NCBI GenBank assembly: GCA_002256145.1
Contig: NKIP01000011.1
Coordinates: forward strand, 1 to 64,000
DNA length: 64,000 nucleotides
Source: Comamonadaceae bacterium PBBC1
Lineage (GTDB): Bacteria > Pseudomonadota > Gammaproteobacteria > Burkholderiales > Burkholderiaceae_C
Direction of reading: 5' to 3'
Part shown: positions 19,882-30,248 of the stretch, piece after piece
Layout of the letters: each line of letters begins with the position of its first letter
Numbering within the stretch: the first letter of the stretch is position 1
Translations under genes and position numbers: made by a program
The notes under the pieces: generated by a model
Databases searched by the model: none
What the model was told of the DNA's origin: nothing
Seen by the model: the letters and a program-made list of their open reading frames with translations, nothing else

Positions 19882-20250
19882 TTACAGTACTTCAGGAGCC
19901 AAGGACACGATCTTCATGAACTTCTCAGTACGCAGTTCACGCGTGACTGGTCCAAAGATGCGGGTGCCAATAGGCTCCAATTTGGCGTTCAACAAAACTG
20001 CTGCATTGCCATCAAATTTAATCAGCGAGCCATCACCACGGCGAATGCCCTTGGCTGTACGGACCACCACTGCACTGTAGATTTCGCCTTTTTTGACGCG
20101 ACCACGTGGAGCGGCTTCTTTGATGCTCACTTTGATGATGTCGCCAACACTTGCATAGCGACGCTTCGACCCGCCGAGCACCTTAATGCACAGCACGGAC
20201 TTTGCGCCGGTGTTGTCGGCTACATCTAACCGAGTTTCTGTCTGGATCAT
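19882..20250 (-). CDS. rplN: 50S ribosomal protein L14
   Basis: A 122-residue L14 starting [19 protein letters not shown] with the signature [16 protein letters not shown]. It is the first gene of the spc operon here; no rpsQ or other S10-operon gene lies upstream, only a 148-base leader from the promoter at about 20,400 and then proC on the other strand. Confidence 0.98.
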   Translation of the reverse strand: MIQTETRLDVADNTGAKSVLCIKVLGGSKRRYASVGDIIKVSIKEAAPRGRVKKGEIYSAVVVRTAKGIRRGDGSLIKFDGNAAVLLNAKLEPIGTRIFGPVTRELRTEKFMKIVSLAPEVL

Positions 20251-20662
20251 TTCTTTGTTCCCAACTTGTATTCTTTATCTGCCAGCCCCAAAGCCAACAA
20301 ACAGGAATCAGTCTTGGACCCGTCATTCACACTGCGAACCACTCGCAATGCTTCAGTTTGGGCAGATACTTGCGCTCTTTCAAAAGCGAAGCCATAAATT
20401 ATCTCCCACAAATTTGCATTACGCAAGCATCTTTTTTAAAAAAACCACGCTTACATCTCTTTTTTGACGTCCGCCAGTCCTGTGCACACTGCTCTTCTGG
20501 TTTTTTCCTCGAAATACCATCACTTGCGTATTCAACTTCGCCAAATCGCTCTCCTAAAATTTCTCTCCCTCTCGATTTTGTCCATCTCCTCTTTCGTTCA
20601 CAGCGACAATTGACGGAGCACTTCTTCATTTTTGAGTTCACCGCATCACATTGGAGTTCACC
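20251..20662. other. Divergent promoter region between rplN and proC
   Basis: A 412-base non-coding stretch. Its left part is the rplN leader with the ribosomal promoter. The leader contains a 22-codon minus-strand frame beginning MASLLKERKY directly after the -10 box, which I do not trust as a gene. The right part (20,450-20,660) is pyrimidine-rich and must hold the proC promoter, but I see no clear consensus boxes. Confidence 0.6.
20398..20446 (-). promoter_or_regulatory. Promoter of the spc-alpha ribosomal cluster with UP element
   Basis: On the minus strand a -35 TTGCGT (20421-20426) and a -10 GATAAT (20398-20403) are separated by exactly 17 bases. Directly upstream, at about -42 to -55, lies GGTTTTTTTAAAAAAG, an A/T tract of the UP-element type that binds the alpha C-terminal domain. 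This is the only strong promoter seen for the cluster of 15 ribosomal protein genes plus secY and rpoA. Confidence 0.75.
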
Positions 20663-21487
20663 ATGTCCCCCTCCCCTGTTCACATCGCATTCATTGGTGG
20701 CGGCAACATGGCCAGTGCCATCATCGGTGGTCTTCTGCGCCAAGGTCTGCAGCCCACTCAAATCACCGTCGTTGAGCCTTTTTCTGAAACCGCAGCCAAG
20801 CTGATGCAAGACTACGGCATCACCGCCTTGCCCACTGCAGGATCAACTTTGGCCCTGGCCGACTTGGTGGTTTGGGCAGTCAAACCCCAGGTCTTCCTCG
20901 AAGCGGCTATTCCGGTCACTCCACACACTCAAGGTGCATTGCACTTGTCTGTCGCTGCTGGCATTCGCACGGACAGCATTTGTCGCTGGACCCACAGTGA
21001 ACGTGTTGTTCGCTGCATGCCCAACACCCCGGCTTTGATTGGTCAAGGCATCACGGGCTTGTTCGCTTGCCCATCGGTCACTTCGCAGGACAAAAGTCTG
21101 GTCGAACAAGTCATTGGCACCACGGGTCAGCACCTTTGGGTGCAGCAAGAGTCGCAACTTGATGCTGTTACCGCCTTGTCCGGTTCGGGTCCAGCGTACG
21201 TGTTTTACTTCCTTGAAGCCATGACGCAGGCAGGGGTGGGCATGGGACTGAGCGCTGAACAGGCCTACAAACTTGCCGTGGCCACTTTTTCAGGCGCATC
21301 CTCTTTGGCTGCAGCATCAACTGAATCACCCGAAGTGCTGCGCCAGCGGGTCACCTCCAAAGGAGGCACCACCTATGCCGCCATCACATCGCTGGAGGAC
21401 TCTGGCGTGAAAGCCTCTTTTGTCAAAGCCATGCAAGCCGCCGAAGTGCGAGCACGCGAGCTGGGTGACGAATTCGGCAAGGCCTGA
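20663..21487 (+). CDS. proC: Pyrroline-5-carboxylate reductase
   Basis: A 274-residue NAD(P)H-dependent enzyme for the last step of proline synthesis. The Rossmann motif FIGGGNMASAIIGGL is at residues 9-23; the C-terminal signature VTSKGGTTYAAI is present along with the GSGPAYVFYFLEA helix. I use the ATG at 20663 behind TTGGAG. It is convergent with ubiA and divergent from the ribosomal operon. Confidence 0.96.
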   Translation: MSPSPVHIAFIGGGNMASAIIGGLLRQGLQPTQITVVEPFSETAAKLMQDYGITALPTAGSTLALADLVVWAVKPQVFLEAAIPVTPHTQGALHLSVAAGIRTDSICRWTHSERVVRCMPNTPALIGQGITGLFACPSVTSQDKSLVEQVIGTTGQHLWVQQESQLDAVTALSGSGPAYVFYFLEAMTQAGVGMGLSAEQAYKLAVATFSGASSLAAASTESPEVLRQRVTSKGGTTYAAITSLEDSGVKASFVKAMQAAEVRARELGDEFGKA

Positions 21488-21539
21488 TCTGCCTTGATGC
21501 GCTGGGACCTTCGGGTTTGACCCCCTGTGTAGCCAGCGC

Positions 21540-22391
21540 TCACAGGTGTGCCAATACCACCCCCACAAACAGGGTCAAACCCAGCCAATGGTTCTGCTTG
21601 AAAGCCGTGAAGCACCCCTCACGGCTGCGCTGGTAGATCAAAAAGTAATGCCAAATCACTTGGATCAAAGCAACCGCCAATGCCAACCAAAACCAGGCCC
21701 GCTGGGCCAGACCAGACAGTAACCACGCCCAAATGATCAAATAGGCTCCATAAAAGCCCATGATGGCCGGGACATCCCAATTTCCCAAGGTGATGGCCGA
21801 TGTCTTCATGCCAATTTTCAAGTCGTCGTCCCGGTCCACCATGGCGTATTCGGTGTCGTAGGCCAGCACCCAAAACAAATTGCCCAACAACAAGCCCCAA
21901 GCCAATGGCGGCACCTCACCTTGCACCGCAGCAAAGGCCATGGGAATGCCAAAGCTGAAAGCCACTCCCAGCACCGCTTGGGGCATGGCCACAAAACGTT
22001 TGGCGTAAGGGTAAGCCAAGGTCACAGCCAACGCTGCAAATGACCAGGCGATGGTGGCCCGGTTCGTGGTCAGTACCAAGCCAAATGCACACAGCGCCAA
22101 CACCGCGCCGACCATCAAAGCTTCTGGGGTGCTGAGACGCCCGCTGGTGACTGGTCGATTGGCGGTGCGTTTGACGTGCTTGTCAAAGTCACGGTCAGCC
22201 ACATCATTGATGCAGCACCCTGCACTGCGCATGAGGATGGTTCCCAGGGTAAAGACCATGACCAGATGCCAACCAGGAAAACCTTCGGCTGCCACCCACA
22301 AGGCGGCCAGCGAAGGCCACAGCAACAAGAGCCAACCCGCAGGCCGATTCCACCGGATCAAATCCAGGTAAAGCTTGAGTTTGTCGATCAT
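21540..22391 (-). CDS. ubiA: 4-hydroxybenzoate octaprenyltransferase
   Basis: A 283-residue integral membrane prenyltransferase that attaches the polyprenyl chain to 4-hydroxybenzoate in ubiquinone synthesis. Both Asp-rich motifs are present: [15 protein letters not shown] (about residues 74-88) and [16 protein letters not shown] (about 198-213). I use the ATG at 22391; an in-frame GTG at 22421 would add ten residues. Last gene of the recG-oxyR-ubiA set. Confidence 0.95.
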   Translation of the reverse strand: MIDKLKLYLDLIRWNRPAGWLLLLWPSLAALWVAAEGFPGWHLVMVFTLGTILMRSAGCCINDVADRDFDKHVKRTANRPVTSGRLSTPEALMVGAVLALCAFGLVLTTNRATIAWSFAALAVTLAYPYAKRFVAMPQAVLGVAFSFGIPMAFAAVQGEVPPLAWGLLLGNLFWVLAYDTEYAMVDRDDDLKIGMKTSAITLGNWDVPAIMGFYGAYLIIWAWLLSGLAQRAWFWLALAVALIQVIWHYFLIYQRSREGCFTAFKQNHWLGLTLFVGVVLAHL

Positions 22392-22466
22392 GCTCAGATT
22401 ATCTTCGCCCAAATGCTTCACCCTGAGTCGTCTGCAAAGGCCAAGGAGGCGAACATCACAGACAGA

Positions 22467-23429
22467 TCAGGTCAAGCGCGTGACACCCGGCAGGGGACAG
22501 GCATAAATGGCATTGCGTACGGCAGCAATGGCTTCATAGCGGGTAAAACTGCGTCGCCAAGCCAGCACCACCCGCCGGGTCGGCGGCTTAGCCCCCAAAG
22601 GGTCCACGATGGGCAGGTAGCGCACAGGCGCATCGTGCCGTCCACCCGAGCGCTTGATCACAGGCTTGAGTTCGGGCACCGACATGCGCGGCACCAGCGT
22701 CACGCCCATGCCTGCGGCCACCATGTGCTTGATGGTCTCCAGCGACGAACCCTCAAAGGTTTTGCGAATGCCCTCGGTCTGGCTGGCGTAGCGGGCAAAC
22801 TCAGGACACACCTCCAACACATGGTCGCGAAAGCAGTGGCCCGTGCCCAGCAGCAGCATGGTTTCGTTTTTCAGCTGCTCGGGGGTGATGAACGCTTCTT
22901 TGGCCAGCGGGTGGTTCAGCGGCAAGGCGGCCATGAAGGTCTCGTCGTACAAGGGCGCCACCGCCAGACCCGACTCGGGGAAAGGCTCGGCCAAGATGGC
23001 GCAGTCGATCTCGCCCGTGCGCAGCATCTCCAGCAAGCGCACGGTGAAGTTCTCTTGCAGCATCAGCGGCATCTGCGGCATGTCGGTGATGATCTGCCGC
23101 ACCAGATCGGGCAGCAAATACGGTCCGATGGTGTAGATCACGCCCAGCCGCATGGTGCCAGCCAGCGGGTCTTTACCGCGCTTGGCAATCTCTTTGATCT
23201 CGGCGGCCTGCTCCAGCACGCTTTGGGCCTGGCGCACGATCTCTTCGCCCAACGGTGTGACCGAGACCTCGCTGGCGCTGCGCTCAAACAGCTTGACCTC
23301 CAGCTCTTCTTCGAGCTTCTTGATGGCCAGCGACAAGGTGGGCTGCGACACAAAGCAGGCTTCTGCGGCCTTGCCAAAGTGCTTTTCTCGGGCCACGGCC
23401 ACGATGTATTTGAGTTCGGTCAGGGTCAT
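22467..23429 (-). CDS. oxyR: Hydrogen peroxide-responsive LysR regulator OxyR
   Basis: A 320-residue LysR-type activator. The N-terminal HTH is at residues 1-60 (TELKYIVAVAREKHFGKAAE). The peroxide sensor is intact: Cys199 in GTGHCFRDHV and Cys208 in EVCPEF fall at exactly the E. coli numbering. It should activate catalase and peroxidase genes elsewhere. It lies 15 bases after recG and 75 bases before ubiA, an arrangement known from other Comamonadaceae. Confidence 0.96.
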   Translation of the reverse strand: MTLTELKYIVAVAREKHFGKAAEACFVSQPTLSLAIKKLEEELEVKLFERSASEVSVTPLGEEIVRQAQSVLEQAAEIKEIAKRGKDPLAGTMRLGVIYTIGPYLLPDLVRQIITDMPQMPLMLQENFTVRLLEMLRTGEIDCAILAEPFPESGLAVAPLYDETFMAALPLNHPLAKEAFITPEQLKNETMLLLGTGHCFRDHVLEVCPEFARYASQTEGIRKTFEGSSLETIKHMVAAGMGVTLVPRMSVPELKPVIKRSGGRHDAPVRYLPIVDPLGAKPPTRRVVLAWRRSFTRYEAIAAVRNAIYACPLPGVTRLT

Positions 23430-23444
23430 GAAGGTATTGGAACA

Positions 23445-25514
23445 TCAAGCCTTGAGGTACTCGGATTTCCCGCCCAACCAGCGGCCTATGTGGCGCTCGC
23501 TCAGTTGTGGGTGCTGGTCCAGCATCTGTGGGGCCAGGGCCCGCGCCCAGTCCAGCAAATGGCTGTCGGTCTCCAGATCGGCAAAGCGCAGCAAAGGCGC
23601 ACCCGACTGGCGTGCCCCCAAAAACTCGCCTGGCCCGCGAATTTCCAAATCGCGCCGGGCGATCTCGAAACCATCATTGGTATCCACCATCGCCCGCAGC
23701 CGCTCGCGGGCGGTTTCGCTCAGACGTCCTCCCTCGGGCGTGCCGTACAGCAGCACACAGGCCGACGCCGCAGCACCGCGCCCCACCCGGCCACGCAGTT
23801 GGTGCAGTTGGGAGAGGCCAAAGCGCTCGGCATGCTCAATCACCATGAGCGACGCATTGGGCACGTCCACCCCCACCTCGATCACCGTGGTGCTCACCAG
23901 CACGCCCATCACGCCTGCGGTGAAGAGCTCCATGACCGCCTTCTTTTCGGCCACGGGCATGCGCGAGTGCAGCAGGCCCACCATCACGCCCGGCAGCGCC
24001 TCGCTCAGGTCGGCATGGGTTTGTGTGGCATTGGTCAGGTCCAGTGCCTCGCTTTCTTCAATCAGCGGGCACACCCAATACACCTGCCGCCCCTGCTGAA
24101 TTTGGGCCCCAATGCGCTCGACCACCTCGTGGCGGCGGTGGTCCGACACCACACGGGTCACGATGGGCGTGCGCCCGGGCGGCAGCTCGTCAATCACCGA
24201 CACGTCCAGGTCCGCGTAATAACTCATGGCCAGCGTACGCGGAATGGGTGTGGCCGTCATCATCAGCATGTGCGGCTCCATGCCGTCGGCTTGCATCTTG
24301 CCGCGCAAGGCCAGGCGCTGGGCCACACCAAAGCGGTGCTGCTCGTCGATCACGGCCAGCGCCAGGTTTTTGAACTTGACGTGCTCTTGAATCACCGCGT
24401 GTGTGCCCACCACCAGCGCAGCTTCACCCGACTCGATCAGCGCCAGCATGGCGGCACGTTCTTTCTTTTTCTGGCTGCCAATCAGCCAGGCCACTTTCAC
24501 GCCCAGCGGCTCCAGCCAGCCCACCAATTTTGCAAAGTGCTGGGTGGCCAGAATTTCGGTGGGCGCCATCAGGGCACATTGCCAGCCCGCATCCACCGCC
24601 ACCATGGCCGCCAGCGCCGCCACCACCGTCTTGCCCGCGCCCACATCGCCTTGCAGCAAGCGGTGCATGGGCACGCTGCGGGCCAGGTCTTTGGCAATCT
24701 CCTGGCCCACGCGCTGCTGCGCATTCGTCAGACCAAAAGGTAAGGCCTTCAGAAGCTGCCCATACAAGCCCTTGGATTTGAGCTTCAGCGTCGGGGCCCG
24801 CAGCAAATCGCGCTCGCGCTTGGCCGTCAACTGCGACAGCTGCTGCGCCAGCAACTCCTCGCACTTCAGGCGCACCCAAGCCGGGTGGCTGCGGTCCTCC
24901 AAAGCGGCCAGCGACACATCGGGCGTGGGATGGTGCAAAAACCGCAGCGCATCGCGCAGCGACCAGGCCCCACGCGGGTCCGGCCAGGGCACGCCCGGGG
25001 GCAGGGTCTCGCTCAGGTCGGCATGGTTCAGTCCGGTGATCACGGCCCGGCGCAAATAAGCCTGCGCCAACCCGGCCACGGTGGAATACACCGGCGTCAG
25101 CGCCTCGGCCAGATTGCCGCCCGCCGCCTTGAACGTGGGGTGCATCATGGTCAGCCCCATGAAGCCGCCCTTGACCTCGCCCCGCGCCCGGATGCGGTTG
25201 CCCACCGCCAGCGCCTTTTGGTGCGAAGGGTAGAAGCTGAAAAACCGCATCACACAGGTATCCGAGCCGTCGTCCACCGTCACCAGCAGCTGGCGGCGCG
25301 GCCGCTGCGTGATCTCGCAGGCCGTGACGGTGGCCTCTATTTGCGCGGTATCGCCTTCGCGCGCATCGCGCAACATGACGATGCGGGTCTCGTCCTCGTA
25401 GCGCAGCGGCAAATGCAGCGCCAGGTCAATGTCGCGCTTCAGGCCGAGCTTGATCAGCGCCTTTTGGGGGGCTGACAAAGTTTTGGCGGGCAAGGAGGGT
25501 GCGTTTTGCAACAT
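23445..25514 (-). CDS. recG: ATP-dependent DNA helicase RecG
   Basis: A 689-residue superfamily 2 helicase that remodels stalled forks and Holliday junctions. An N-terminal wedge/OB domain precedes Walker A GDVGAGKTVVA (about 295-305), the DExH-type box VIDEQHRFG, TATPIPRT, and the C-terminal helicase and TRG motifs (QLRGRVGRG). I start at MLQNAPSLPAK; an upstream ATG would add 16 residues of atypical sequence. Neither start has a strong ribosome site. Confidence 0.95.
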   Translation of the reverse strand: MLQNAPSLPAKTLSAPQKALIKLGLKRDIDLALHLPLRYEDETRIVMLRDAREGDTAQIEATVTACEITQRPRRQLLVTVDDGSDTCVMRFFSFYPSHQKALAVGNRIRARGEVKGGFMGLTMMHPTFKAAGGNLAEALTPVYSTVAGLAQAYLRRAVITGLNHADLSETLPPGVPWPDPRGAWSLRDALRFLHHPTPDVSLAALEDRSHPAWVRLKCEELLAQQLSQLTAKRERDLLRAPTLKLKSKGLYGQLLKALPFGLTNAQQRVGQEIAKDLARSVPMHRLLQGDVGAGKTVVAALAAMVAVDAGWQCALMAPTEILATQHFAKLVGWLEPLGVKVAWLIGSQKKKERAAMLALIESGEAALVVGTHAVIQEHVKFKNLALAVIDEQHRFGVAQRLALRGKMQADGMEPHMLMMTATPIPRTLAMSYYADLDVSVIDELPPGRTPIVTRVVSDHRRHEVVERIGAQIQQGRQVYWVCPLIEESEALDLTNATQTHADLSEALPGVMVGLLHSRMPVAEKKAVMELFTAGVMGVLVSTTVIEVGVDVPNASLMVIEHAERFGLSQLHQLRGRVGRGAAASACVLLYGTPEGGRLSETARERLRAMVDTNDGFEIARRDLEIRGPGEFLGARQSGAPLLRFADLETDSHLLDWARALAPQMLDQHPQLSERHIGRWLGGKSEYLKA

Positions 25515-25593
25515 GCACCGATTGTGCCGCTCGCCGGGCACTTTGCCCTGCAAAATGAGCATGGGGGCCCGGCATGCACCGACAAGTCAAGTT

Positions 25594-26007
25594 TCAGTCG
25601 GGTTTTTGTGCTTGGCTGGCCAGCACCAAAGCAGACACCACATCGCGCACGGTCTTACGGTAATGCAATGACAAAGACAGGTATCGGCTGAGCATTTCCC
25701 GGTCCACCATACTCAAAGCGCCACCGGCATCCAGTCCTTCACTGACTTTGGGGGTCAAAGCAGCTTGTCCAAATCGCAACTCATCAGGCCCCACCTGCAA
25801 CCAATCGGCCAGCACCCGGAGCTTGTCTTGCGTGGGAATGGCTTTGCCCAATAGCCAATTACGGGCCGTGTGTGGGGTGATGCTTCTACCCCAATACCGC
25901 AAGTTAAACTCGTTGGCAACCACGGTCGGCGACAAGCGCACGCCGCAACTCTCCAACGCTTGCCGTAAACGGAGTGCAAAGGCTTGGGTCTCTGTGGATG
26001 TGGACAT
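25594..26007 (-). CDS. Small HTH transcriptional regulator
   Basis: A 137-residue protein with a helix-turn-helix-like region at about residues 22-75 (ITPHTARNWLLGKAIPTQDK), followed by a segment typical of Cro/CI-like DNA-binding domains (LRVLADWLQVGPDELRFG) and a helical C-terminus. Function unknown. It stands alone between recG and queA with an AT-rich upstream region that carries two inverted repeats, so autoregulation is plausible. Base composition of the spacer differs from the flanking genes, which could mean acquisition by transfer, though the coding part itself looks ordinary. Confidence 0.75.
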   Translation of the reverse strand: MSTSTETQAFALRLRQALESCGVRLSPTVVANEFNLRYWGRSITPHTARNWLLGKAIPTQDKLRVLADWLQVGPDELRFGQAALTPKVSEGLDAGGALSMVDREMLSRYLSLSLHYRKTVRDVVSALVLASQAQKPD

Positions 26008-26063
26008 GCTCTTAAATTAATGCTTGAGCATCTTTACAATGTAATTGCAAATTAGTTTCTTTG

Positions 26064-26116
26064 TTACTATCAGTAAATATATTCATTGCGTCAGTTTGAT
26101 AAACAACATTATCAAA
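26064..26116. promoter_or_regulatory. Two inverted repeats in the AT-rich HTH-gene upstream region
   Basis: TTACT-ATC-AGTAA (26064-26076) and TTTGATAA-ACAACA-TTATCAAA (26095-26116, eight-base perfect arms) lie 57-109 bases upstream of the regulator start in a 290-base AT-rich spacer before queA. They have the size and symmetry of operators for a dimeric regulator. No gene is supported between 26008 and 26297; a 65-codon plus-strand frame there looks fortuitous. Confidence 0.5.
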
Positions 26117-26297
26117 ACAAACATCACTAACAGGGTGACGAAGCATTGTTTTTTTGACTTCCTGCGAATTTCTAGGCGATCAGCACAAACCCTTACCGTC
26201 TCCGAGCAAGTGACGCTGTGCAAACTCTGGCGAGGTGCTTGATTGCCCTAAAATTTGCAGCTTTACCACTTCGAACGGGCTTGTCCAGCCCTGAAGC

Positions 26298-27383
26298 ATG
26301 TCCTCTTTGCCCCCTCTCCAACAGACTTCTGCCCACCGCTCATTCACTCTGAGCGATTTCGACTTTGAACTGCCATCTGAACTGATTGCACAACATCCCG
26401 CCCCAGAACGCAGCAGTTCACGCTTACTGGACGGCACATCCGAAGAGCCCAGAGACCGCATTTTTAGTACCTTGCCCAGTTTGCTCAACCCTGGGGATTT
26501 GTTGATTTTCAACAACACCCAAGTGGTGAAAGCGCGGATTTTTGGCGAGAAAGCCTCGGGGGGCAAGCTTGAACTGCTAATTGAACGCGTGCTTGGCGAG
26601 CACCAAGTGGTGGCACACATGAAGGTCAGCAAAAAGCCTCTGGTGGGCGGCAAGATGTTCATGGCAGGCGGCGCTCGACATGGCGGCTTTGATGCCGTGC
26701 TGCTGGGCCGCTGGCCCGATGCCAATGGCCAGCTTTTTCACTTGCAACTGAGCGACGAGCCCCATGCGCTGATGGAAAAGCACGGCCATGTGCCGCTGCC
26801 ACCTTACATTGAGCACCCCGACACCGAAGAAGACGCCCAGCGCTACCAGACCGTATTTGCCAAAGTGCCCGGTGCGGTGGCGGCCCCCACAGCGGCGCTG
26901 CACTTTGATGAAGCCTTGCTGGCGGCGCTCGATGCCAGGGGGGTGCAACGCGCCAGCGTCACGCTGCATGTGGGCGCGGGCACTTTCCAACCCGTCAAGA
27001 CCGAAAACATTGCCGATCACACCATGCACCGCGAATGGTACGAAGTGCCCGAAGCCACGCAGCAGGCCATTGCCGAATGCAAAGCGCGGGGCGGCCAGGT
27101 GCTCGCCATCGGCACAACGACGGTGCGCACACTCGAATCGTGGGCCAAGTTCGGCCAGGCCAGCGGCGACACACAAATCTTCATCACGCCGGGGTTTGAC
27201 TTCCAGGTGGTGGACCGCCTGGTCACCAACTTCCACCTGCCCAAGAGCACGCTGATGATGCTGGTGAGCGCCTTTGCAGGCTACGACCACATCATGGGCC
27301 TGTACCGCCACGCGATTGCGCAGCAGTACCGGTTTTTCAGCTATGGCGATGCGATGCTGCTCAGTCGCGTCCCGCCCGGATGA
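26298..27383 (+). CDS. queA: S-adenosylmethionine:tRNA ribosyltransferase-isomerase
   Basis: A 361-residue enzyme that builds epoxyqueuosine on tRNA from preQ1 and SAM. Signature segments: [64 protein letters not shown] and [19 protein letters not shown] (key part FHLPKSTL). Its 3' end overlaps the convergent hydrolase by 23 bases. tgt, the preceding step in the queuosine pathway, lies 0.9 kb downstream. Confidence 0.96.
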   Translation: MSSLPPLQQTSAHRSFTLSDFDFELPSELIAQHPAPERSSSRLLDGTSEEPRDRIFSTLPSLLNPGDLLIFNNTQVVKARIFGEKASGGKLELLIERVLGEHQVVAHMKVSKKPLVGGKMFMAGGARHGGFDAVLLGRWPDANGQLFHLQLSDEPHALMEKHGHVPLPPYIEHPDTEEDAQRYQTVFAKVPGAVAAPTAALHFDEALLAALDARGVQRASVTLHVGAGTFQPVKTENIADHTMHREWYEVPEATQQAIAECKARGGQVLAIGTTTVRTLESWAKFGQASGDTQIFITPGFDFQVVDRLVTNFHLPKSTLMMLVSAFAGYDHIMGLYRHAIAQQYRFFSYGDAMLLSRVPPG

Positions 27384-28089
27384 CCGCATCAGCGATGGTG
27401 GCCGGGTCAGTGAACCAGATTTCGTGGCTGCCTTGGCACTCGACCAAACGGAACAGGCCCAGGCGCTCTGACAGGCGGGGGTGCCAAGGCATGCTGTGGG
27501 GCAGTGCGGTGTCTTGGCGGCAATTGACATACGACTTGCCGATCTCCTGCGCAGCCAAGGGCGCTTTGAGCGAGATCGGGTCGGTGAAGGTCTTGTAAGG
27601 CTGCAGGTTGAGCTGGTCAAACGCCGATTGGGCCAGCGCCATGTCCGCATCGTTGATGAAGGCTTCGCGCCAGATGGGAAAAGGCAGCATCACGGCGTTG
27701 TTGCTGGCGGCGGCCACAGCGTCAAACAGCGCTTTGTAATGCGGCGGCACCATGTCGTTCAGGCACTCGCCCGGATTGGGCACAAAGGCGTTCACGTACA
27801 CCAGCCGCGCAATGCGCTCGGGCATCACATCGGCCACACGCGAGATGATCATGCCGCCGTAGCTGTGCCCCACAAGCCGCACGTTCTTCAGATCGTGTTC
27901 GCGCAAGTAATCACACACCGATTGCGCAGCGTCTTCCAAACCGATCTGGCTGCGGTCGTCGCCTGGCCGATTGCCCTTCAAGGTGGGGCAATGCACGGTG
28001 TGACCTTGGCGGCGGATGTGTTCTGCTGTGGGCTCCATCAAGTCACCGGTGTGCCAAGCGCCGTGCACCAAAACGTAGGTATCGCTCAT
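27361..28089 (-). CDS. Alpha/beta hydrolase, esterase-like
   Basis: A 242-residue alpha/beta hydrolase of the plant-esterase type (methyl-salicylate esterase/hydroxynitrile-lyase-like). It begins [18 protein letters not shown] with the oxyanion HGAW motif, has the nucleophile elbow GHSYGG (about residues 77-82) and the catalytic His in QGSHEIWF near the C-terminus. Substrate unknown. It is convergent with queA, with 23 bases of overlap, and divergent from tgt. The in-frame upstream ATG (19 codons earlier) is not favoured because MSDTYV follows a GGAGAC site. Confidence 0.85.
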   Translation of the reverse strand: MSDTYVLVHGAWHTGDLMEPTAEHIRRQGHTVHCPTLKGNRPGDDRSQIGLEDAAQSVCDYLREHDLKNVRLVGHSYGGMIISRVADVMPERIARLVYVNAFVPNPGECLNDMVPPHYKALFDAVAAASNNAVMLPFPIWREAFINDADMALAQSAFDQLNLQPYKTFTDPISLKAPLAAQEIGKSYVNCRQDTALPHSMPWHPRLSERLGLFRLVECQGSHEIWFTDPATIADAVIRAGRD

Positions 28090-28091
28090 GA

Positions 28092-29480
<1,389 letters not shown>

Positions 29481-29487
29481 GGCATTT

Positions 29488-29534
29488 ATCCTTGCAAATC
29501 ATGGAATGAAACTCCATATTTGCAAGGATGTTTT
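29488..29534. terminator. Long perfect hairpin after tgt
   Basis: ATCCTTGCAAAT at 29488-29499 is the exact reverse complement of ATTTGCAAGGAT at 29518-29529; inside, ATGGA pairs with TCCAT around a seven-base loop, leaving one unpaired C, so 17 pairs in total. Four T follow on the plus strand. It probably terminates tgt and perhaps the opposing yiaA-like message. The 160 bases to the next gene hold nothing else I recognise. Confidence 0.7.
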
Positions 29535-29694
29535 GCGGTAGGTCGGTTCTCTCAGAGTCCGACATCTGACCAATCCACCAACATCACCCGTCATCTGCAT
29601 TGGCGCTTGGCGCTCAAACGGCGGACTCTCCGAGTACCGAACAGGACTCCAGTGGCGATTTGCAGGTCGCTGGCCCAAAAAGTCGCCCGATCGC

Positions 29695-30150
29695 TCAGGC
29701 CTCAGCGCCTGCATCATCCAGCTTGGACATCGCCTCTGCTTTTTTGTACGGCGCCAAATCACGGATGTTCTTTTGCACCGCAATGGCACTGAACAGGGCC
29801 AGGCAAAACGCCATGCCGTAAAAACCCTTTTCACTCATGGCCAAAGTGGCGTTCCACAAGCCCACCCCCAACAACAACATGACCAGCCCCACGGACAACC
29901 AGCACAGACCCATGTAAAGCCCGGTCACGGGAATGCCTTCGGCTTTGTCACGCACGCTTTTTTGCAGCGACACGGCGGCAAACAAGCCGTACAAAAGCAA
30001 GGTGAAGTAGTAGCCCTTCTCGTTCAATGCCATCGCGGCATTCCACAAGCCCACCATGTAAGTCAACGCGCCGACCAGTAACGCCACCCAGGACGCAAAA
30101 ACAAAGGCGCCTGTCGGCTGCTGCGTGCGTACGCTCAATTCTGTATTCAT
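29695..30150 (-). CDS. YiaA/YiaB-type inner membrane protein
   Basis: A 151-residue protein with four hydrophobic segments arranged as two repeats: [17 protein letters not shown] and [17 protein letters not shown], each followed by LQKSVRD or VQKNIRD. This duplicated pattern is the YiaAB domain. Function is unknown. I start at MNTELSV; an ATG four codons upstream is possible. It stands alone, convergent with tgt. Confidence 0.85.
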   Translation of the reverse strand: MNTELSVRTQQPTGAFVFASWVALLVGALTYMVGLWNAAMALNEKGYYFTLLLYGLFAAVSLQKSVRDKAEGIPVTGLYMGLCWLSVGLVMLLLGVGLWNATLAMSEKGFYGMAFCLALFSAIAVQKNIRDLAPYKKAEAMSKLDDAGAEA

Positions 30151-30248
30151 TGTTTCGTCCATTTTTCAAAGTGATTGACGGGACAATTATTGATTACCAA
30201 AGTCATATTTTTAAACAGGTTATGCACCATATTCACCATATACCCCCC

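Noticed and set aside
20335..20403. Minus-strand 22-codon frame MASLLKERKY in the rplN leader
   Set aside because: It starts within a few bases of the -10 box, has no ribosome site and no conserved residues; it is more likely untranslated leader.
22176..24743. Plus-strand 855-codon open frame across oxyR and recG
   Set aside because: It is antisense to two clear genes and is rich in His, Gln and Arg, a typical shadow of GC-rich coding on the other strand.
26045..26242. Plus-strand 65-codon ORF upstream of queA
   Set aside because: It lies in the AT-rich spacer, has no ribosome site and its sequence is Ile/Ser/Lys-rich without any recognisable pattern; the region is better explained as regulatory.
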